This document shows positions 59,293 to 64,000 of a DNA stretch of 64,000 nt, piece by piece. How positions within the stretch are numbered: the stretch's first letter is position 1; the number at the start of each line of letters is the position of its first letter. The translations under genes were made by a program, and so were the position numbers. Below the pieces are notes generated by a model. The model was given only the letters and a program-made list of their open reading frames with translations, was not told where the DNA came from and did not search any database. The stretch comes from Microbacterium sp. BR1 (GTDB lineage: Bacteria > Actinomycetota > Actinomycetes > Actinomycetales > Microbacteriaceae): contig NZ_NMUN01000002.1 of the NCBI RefSeq assembly GCF_002812725.1, forward strand, positions 124,001-188,000, in the 5' to 3' direction.

Positions 59293-59967
59293 GTGGAGCG
59301 TTCTCTGGAGACGCGGGTCAGCGGGGCGGTCGACGCCTGGCTGCGCTGGCTCCCGCGTTGGGAACCGTCCACCCACCGGGGGAGGGTCGCTCCCTGCCGC
59401 CGTTGCTTCGGGTCGCCCGTGCTGTCGGCGGCGGGCCTCGGCTCGGACGTGCCGCACGCCGTCCAGCACGGCCTCTCGACGCGCATCAAGTCGATCGTCG
59501 ATCAGGCGGTCGCCGTCTACACGTCGCTGAACCTGCCGATGCTGCAGGCCGAGCTCGACCAGCAGGCGGCGCGGAACCGCGCGCGCAGCTACCGTCCCGC
59601 GGACGGTCTCGAGCCGGAGTACGAGGGTCTGCCGATGGATCCCGATCCGGTCGCGGGTGCTCCGTTCCTCTTCACGATCGCGGGTCTCGCGCAAGAGGTC
59701 GACGCCGAGGTTCCTCCTCTCCCGGCCCTCACCGACGAGGCGAAGGCCGCCCTCCGTCAGGAGGTCGGGTTGGCCGACGACTACGCCAACCTGATCGGCC
59801 GCGAGGTGTGCGCCATCCTGCTCCACCACCGTCTGCGGATCCAGGCCGCCGTCACCCGCTACGTCGAGCCGCAGGTCGATGCCCTGTTGGCCGAATTGTC
59901 GCAATCGTTGGATGCCCCGTTCGACCCCGGCGTCCCGCCGTTCCCGGCGCCCGGCCCCGACGCCTGA
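59293..59967 (+). CDS. conserved hypothetical protein with N-terminal CxxC
   Basis: 224 aa from GTG (VERSLETRVSGAVDAWLRWL). A CRRCFG motif near residue 36 may bind a metal with another ligand or sit in a redox site. The rest is mainly helical with no membrane segment (VQHGLSTRIKSIVDQAVAVY, LADDYANLIGREVCAILLHH) and ends Pro-rich (PPFPAPGPDA). ATG at 59251 is an alternative start. No family recognised. Confidence 0.7.
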   Translation: MERSLETRVSGAVDAWLRWLPRWEPSTHRGRVAPCRRCFGSPVLSAAGLGSDVPHAVQHGLSTRIKSIVDQAVAVYTSLNLPMLQAELDQQAARNRARSYRPADGLEPEYEGLPMDPDPVAGAPFLFTIAGLAQEVDAEVPPLPALTDEAKAALRQEVGLADDYANLIGREVCAILLHHRLRIQAAVTRYVEPQVDALLAELSQSLDAPFDPGVPPFPAPGPDA

Positions 59968-60145
59968 GGGACTGTGGATCGGCAGCCGGCTCACGGTTGC
60001 ACTTTGTTAGCATGTGTGGAACCCTCGCGGTCGCAAGGGCGGCGTTCTCAGTGCGGGGGCCAGTGAGCGTCTGAGGTGGTCGAGGGCATCGGCGCGCGGA
60101 TCCTTATCGGGACTGCCGTCCGGAATGCAGTCTGGGGGACAACAC

Positions 60146-61285
60146 GTGGCCAAAAGGCTGCCGTCCGCGCCCCCCATCCTGCCGGGTCTGACGTACGTTC
60201 GGCCGCTCGGTTCGGGTGGGTTCGCCGACGTGTTCCTGTACGAACAGGACATGCCGCGTCGCAATGTCGCCGTCAAGGTTCTGCCGAGCGACGTGAGCGA
60301 CGCCGACCTGCTGCGCATGTTCAACGCGGAAGCGGACGTGCTGGCGCACCTGTCGGCGCATCCGTCGATCGTCACGGTCTATCAGGCGGGCGTCTCGGCC
60401 GAGGGTCGTCCGTACATCGTCATGGAGTATTGCCCCGGTTCGCTGTCACAGCGCTATCGCGTGGAGCGGATCCCCGTCGCCGAGGCGCTCTCGATCGGCG
60501 TCAAGATGGCCAGCGCGCTCGAGACCGCGCACCGGGCGGGGCTCGTCCACCGCGACGTCAAGCCGAGCAACATCCTGGTGACGAGTTTCGGCGCCCCCGT
60601 TCTGGCCGACTTCGGAATCTCGTCGTCGCTGGCGCGCAACCAGGCGGATGAGATCCTGGCCATGAGTGTGCCCTGGAGCGCCCCCGAGGTGATCACGGAG
60701 AAGACCTCGGGAACGGTCGCCAGCGAGGTGTGGGGGCTGGGCGCGACCGTCTATTCGCTGCTCGCGGGTCACAGTCCCTTCGAGCGGCGAGAAAAAGGAC
60801 AGAACACGCGGGAGCAGCTGCGTCGACGCATCGCCCACGCGAGCTACCCGCCGCTGGGTCGCGCCGACGTACCCGCGTCGTTGCAGGACGTGCTCGCGAC
60901 CGCGATGAACCGCGATCCGGCCCGTCGGTACCCGGGCGCACTGTCGTTCGGCGAGGCGCTCCGCTCCGTCCAGTCCGAGCTCGGCATGCCGCAGACCCCC
61001 CTCGAGGTCGCCGTGGACGAGTGGGCCGCGCCCACGGCATCCGTCGACTTCGCCGACGCCGGTCTGCGCGGCCCCGCGCGCCCGTGGGTTCCGCAAGAGA
61101 CGACGCGCAAGGCGCCCTCCCGTCGGGGGGTTGCGGCGTTCGCGCGCGACGAGGACACCGACATCTCGGGCAGCGTCCCGTCCGCGCCTCGCAAGTGGCC
61201 GTGGATCGTCGGAGCGGCCGTCGTGGTGGCGGTCGCCGCCATCGCCGGCGCGCTGGGTGCGCTGTTCGGGTCGGGGGGCCTCTGA
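60146..61285 (+). CDS. membrane serine/threonine protein kinase
   Basis: 379 aa from GTG (VAKRLPSAPPILPGLTYVRP), SD GGGGGA 6 nt upstream. Hanks-type kinase: Gly loop LGSGGFADVFLY, Lys44 (VAVKVL), catalytic HRDVKPSN with Asp137, DFG Asp155, and SAPEVI. The juxtamembrane part is Arg/Pro-rich, then one helix (about 350-375, WPWIVGAAVVVAVAAIAGAL) and almost no extracellular residues. So it lacks PASTA domains and is not PknB. Stop and next start share a base (TGATG). Such kinases head a conserved actinobacterial cluster with an Ig-repeat protein, a MoxR ATPase and DUF58; only the first two are visible here. Confidence 0.93.
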   Translation: MAKRLPSAPPILPGLTYVRPLGSGGFADVFLYEQDMPRRNVAVKVLPSDVSDADLLRMFNAEADVLAHLSAHPSIVTVYQAGVSAEGRPYIVMEYCPGSLSQRYRVERIPVAEALSIGVKMASALETAHRAGLVHRDVKPSNILVTSFGAPVLADFGISSSLARNQADEILAMSVPWSAPEVITEKTSGTVASEVWGLGATVYSLLAGHSPFERREKGQNTREQLRRRIAHASYPPLGRADVPASLQDVLATAMNRDPARRYPGALSFGEALRSVQSELGMPQTPLEVAVDEWAAPTASVDFADAGLRGPARPWVPQETTRKAPSRRGVAAFARDEDTDISGSVPSAPRKWPWIVGAAVVVAVAAIAGALGALFGSGGL

Positions 61286-64000
61286 TGCCGCGTCGGCGGA
61301 TCCTGATCGCCGGGCTCGCCGCGGCCACGGCATTCGCGACCGTCGTCGGCATAGCGATCGTCTGGCCGGGGCTCGATGCGCGCGAGACGCCGTCGGTCGA
61401 CACGTCGGTGTGGGCACTCCAGACGGGCGACGGTCGCCGATATGCGCGCGTGAACACGGCCGTCGGCGAGCTTGACACCGTACGGACCGTCGCGGATCCG
61501 ACATTGGTGGCGCAGGGCGCATCGGGTGCCTACCTCTTCTCCGAGAGCTACGGCAGGGTGACCCGCGTCGACGAGGCATCGCCCCTGGATCTCGACGACG
61601 AAGCGCTCCGCGATTCGCCCGCCACCCCCGCGGGGACGACGGATGTCTCTGTCGCCGGTGACTTCGTGGCGTACCGGACCGACACGGGAGCGGTGTGGGT
61701 CGGTCGGTTGTCCGACACCGCTCCGACCCAGGTCGATCCGGACGAGACGTCGGGCGACGGGTCGGAGGAGGGACCGCAGTACGCGGCCGACGCGATCGCG
61801 GTCGATGACGCCGGCATCCTGTACAGCTACTCGCGGGTCGATTCTTCGGTGCTCCGCTACGACATCGGCTCTCGAACGGTCCGCGGCGTGGACGAACTCG
61901 AGATCGAGGCCACCGAACCGGCGATCTCGGCGGCGTCGGGCGTGTGGTTCGTCGTCGACCTCGACACCGGTGTCGCGTGGCGGAGGGACGCGGCCGAGCC
62001 GATCGAGACGGACACCCTGAGCGGCCGTGTCCTGAGCCGACCGTCGACCTCCGCGGACGCGGTCTACGTCGCGGACGAGACCCGATTGGTGCGGCTGGAG
62101 GTGAGTGGTTCGCCGGCCCTCCGCGAGGTGGGAACAGGGCAAGAGGTGCTGGGGACGCCCGCGCGACCCGTAACCGTCGACGGCACGACCTATGCAGCGT
62201 GGCTCGCGCCGTCGGGCGGGGGAGTCCTGTGGAATTCCGCGGCAGGGCAGTCGGTGCTGGACTACGCCGGGCTCGAACTCGACGATCAGCGGCGCCCATC
62301 CTTCCTCGTCGGCAGCGGTGTCGTGGCTCTGAACGAGACGCGCTCGGGATGGGTGTGGACCCTGCCCGACGGTGAGCTCGTACCGACGAGCCAGGACTGG
62401 TCGCTCGATGATCGTGTCGACCCGACGACGGAGGATGCGCAGGAAGAGGCGGCGGTCGTCCTCGACCCGAAGCCGCCCGTCGCCGAACCCGACGCCTTCG
62501 GCGTGCGCGCGGGCGCCCTCGTCGTCCTGCCCGTGCTGTTGAACGATCACGACCCCAACGAAGACGTGCTGAGCGTGGACGCCCTCTCGGTCGGGGGGCT
62601 CGACCCCGCCTTCGGCGAGGTTGCGGTCATCGACAGCGGCCAGCGGCTCGCGATCCGGGTGGCGGACGGTGCGCGTGGCTCGGGATCGCTCACGTATCGC
62701 GTCAGCGACGGCACCAGCGTCGGCGCCAGCGACGGCGGACTCTTCTCGGAGCCGACGACCGTCGCCCTGACGATCGCGCCCGAGCCATCCAATGCCGCTC
62801 CGGAATGGTGTGGGAGCGTCGGATGCCTCGCCGAATGGCCGACACCAGAGGTTGCGAGGGGCGGAACGGTTTCTGTGCCGGTGTTGCCCGGCTGGGTCGA
62901 CCCGGACGGCGATCCGTTGCTCCTGCTATCGGTCGAGAACCCCTCCGGCATCGGCGTGGTCACGGCGTCTCCGTCGGGGGAGGTGGTCTACCAGCATGCC
63001 GACGACGGTTCCGGTGCGGCCCAGCTGATCGATCTGCAGGTCACCGTCGCCGATACCCGTGGCGCCACGTCCACCAGGCCGCTCTCCGTGCGTGTCTCGA
63101 CGCAACCGCGCCTGCGTGTGCAATCGTTCGCGGTCGTCGACACGGTCGGCGCGGGCCTGACGGTCGATGTGTCGCCGCACGTCACCGGAACCGCGGGGCA
63201 ACTCACACTCACCGCGGTGCGCGTCCTCGACGATGCCCCCGCGAGCGTGGTGGCGACGCCCGGCGGGACGGCCTTCGATCTCACGACCGAACAGCCGGGG
63301 ATCTACCGCGTCAGCTTCTCGGTGGGCGACGGGCTGAGCGAGGCGACGGGTACGGCCCGGATCACCCTGCTCGCCGACGACGCGGCCGCGCAGCTCGCGA
63401 CGGCACCGGTCGTTGCGTTCGTGCATCCGCGCGAGGACGCGACGGTCGACGTTTTCGCGGCGGTCTCGAACCCCACCCGCCGGGTGCTGCTGCTGAGCGA
63501 CGCGGCCCCGCGCATCGATTCCGGCGCCTCGCTCAGCGTCGATGTCGTCGGGCAGAGCTCGCTGCGGGTCTCGGGGACGACCGCCACGGGCGATCCCGGC
63601 CGTCTCGGTACCGTGTCGTACGTCGTGAGCGATGGAACGGCGGATGTCGGCGCCCGCGTCTTGGGCGAGGCGACGGTATACCTCTTGCCGCCGGCTCCCG
63701 AGCTGGCACCCATCGCCGTCGGCGACTCGGTCGTCGTCCGTCAAGGCACACAGGTCGACATCCCGGTGCTCGCGAATGACGTCGCGCCGTCCGGATCGGG
63801 TCTGACGCTGAATCCCGCAACGGTGCTGTCGTCCACGTCCGAGGGTCTCGCCTTCGCCTCGGGCGGTGTGCTGCGCTACCTCGCGCCCGAGACCCCCGGC
63901 GAATACGTTGTGCAATACGGCGTGTTCGCGACGGGCGCGCCCGCCCTGGCCGATACCGCCGAGGTACGGATCCTCGTTCAGTCGGACGACGCGAACCGTG
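61285..64000 (+). CDS. large Ig-like repeat surface protein, 3' truncated by the window
   Basis: At least 905 aa with no stop before the edge. It starts MPRRRILIAGLAAATAFATV, an N-terminal signal-anchor helix (about 5-28). Residues ~40-400 have a beta-propeller-like pattern (repeated DTG..VW/ VYVAD blades). Then follow Ig/cadherin-like repeats marked by PVLLNDHDPNEDVLSVD, VPVLPGWVDPDGDPLLLL and DIPVLANDVAPSG. Ca2+-binding-type ND/DPDGD turns recur. It is coupled to the kinase gene by a 1-nt overlap and is probably exported and attached to the cell surface; a kinase-linked envelope complex is inference. Confidence 0.88.
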   Translation, partial: MPRRRILIAGLAAATAFATVVGIAIVWPGLDARETPSVDTSVWALQTGDGRRYARVNTAVGELDTVRTVADPTLVAQGASGAYLFSESYGRVTRVDEASPLDLDDEALRDSPATPAGTTDVSVAGDFVAYRTDTGAVWVGRLSDTAPTQVDPDETSGDGSEEGPQYAADAIAVDDAGILYSYSRVDSSVLRYDIGSRTVRGVDELEIEATEPAISAASGVWFVVDLDTGVAWRRDAAEPIETDTLSGRVLSRPSTSADAVYVADETRLVRLEVSGSPALREVGTGQEVLGTPARPVTVDGTTYAAWLAPSGGGVLWNSAAGQSVLDYAGLELDDQRRPSFLVGSGVVALNETRSGWVWTLPDGELVPTSQDWSLDDRVDPTTEDAQEEAAVVLDPKPPVAEPDAFGVRAGALVVLPVLLNDHDPNEDVLSVDALSVGGLDPAFGEVAVIDSGQRLAIRVADGARGSGSLTYRVSDGTSVGASDGGLFSEPTTVALTIAPEPSNAAPEWCGSVGCLAEWPTPEVARGGTVSVPVLPGWVDPDGDPLLLLSVENPSGIGVVTASPSGEVVYQHADDGSGAAQLIDLQVTVADTRGATSTRPLSVRVSTQPRLRVQSFAVVDTVGAGLTVDVSPHVTGTAGQLTLTAVRVLDDAPASVVATPGGTAFDLTTEQPGIYRVSFSVGDGLSEATGTARITLLADDAAAQLATAPVVAFVHPREDATVDVFAAVSNPTRRVLLLSDAAPRIDSGASLSVDVVGQSSLRVSGTTATGDPGRLGTVSYVVSDGTADVGARVLGEATVYLLPPAPELAPIAVGDSVVVRQGTQVDIPVLANDVAPSGSGLTLNPATVLSSTSEGLAFASGGVLRYLAPETPGEYVVQYGVFATGAPALADTAEVRILVQSDDANR

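Overview
The window looks like chromosomal DNA of a high-GC actinobacterium, most likely Microbacteriaceae and probably Microbacterium or a close relative. The evidence is the codon use (frequent gcatcc and gatgcc words), the actinobacterial rpoB and rpoC forms, two DUF7882-type proteins, a DUF4916 NUDIX protein, a DUF6421/Lrp pair and the kinase/Ig-repeat gene pair at the right edge. Genes are densely packed with many 1-8 nt overlaps. I see no rRNA, tRNA, CRISPR array, prophage or transposase. The left edge cuts kdpD and the right edge cuts a large Ig-like surface protein.

Layout. 1-4801 (minus): high-affinity K+ uptake operon, with a 46-aa membrane ORF, kdpF, kdpA, kdpB, kdpC and the start of kdpD. 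5067-6738: small uncharacterised genes, including a convergent DUF7882 pair. 6808-11390 and 19085-20842: glgX-treY and treZ, which make trehalose from glycogen. Between treY and treZ lies a five-gene urea-carboxylase-type cassette (11538-19088: two DUF1989 proteins, biotin carboxylase, allophanate hydrolase, TetR). Gene content and Asp705 of the carboxylase suggest that its real substrate is guanidine. 20971-25511: TspO-like membrane protein, glutamine amidotransferase, a LysR ligand domain without HTH, a hexapeptide-repeat protein with a triplicated 3' end, YitT, and an Nei-type glycosylase overlapping the giant helicase Lhr (25504-30345).

30503-48818 is mixed: a thioester-domain LPXTG surface protein, an esterase, a NUDIX protein, a membrane AlbA_2/Schlafen protein, a DivIVA-like coiled-coil protein, threonine aldolase, DUF6421 with a divergent Lrp regulator, a two-component system next to an ABC exporter with which it shares a promoter motif, SRPBCC, SprT-like, TPR-like and spermidine-synthase-like proteins, and 5-oxoprolinase PxpA plus a fused PxpB-PxpC. 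49044-56720 holds rpoB-rpoC with a clear promoter and a strong terminator. 56832-64000 has three membrane proteins, a CxxC protein, a serine/threonine kinase and, translationally coupled to the kinase, the truncated Ig-repeat protein.

Regulation. At least twelve genes have a TANNNT -10 hexamer starting exactly 12 or 13 nt before the start codon, so leaderless transcription appears common. Operator-like palindromes stand at the DUF1989 operon, at the Lrp gene, and at the two-component/ABC pair.
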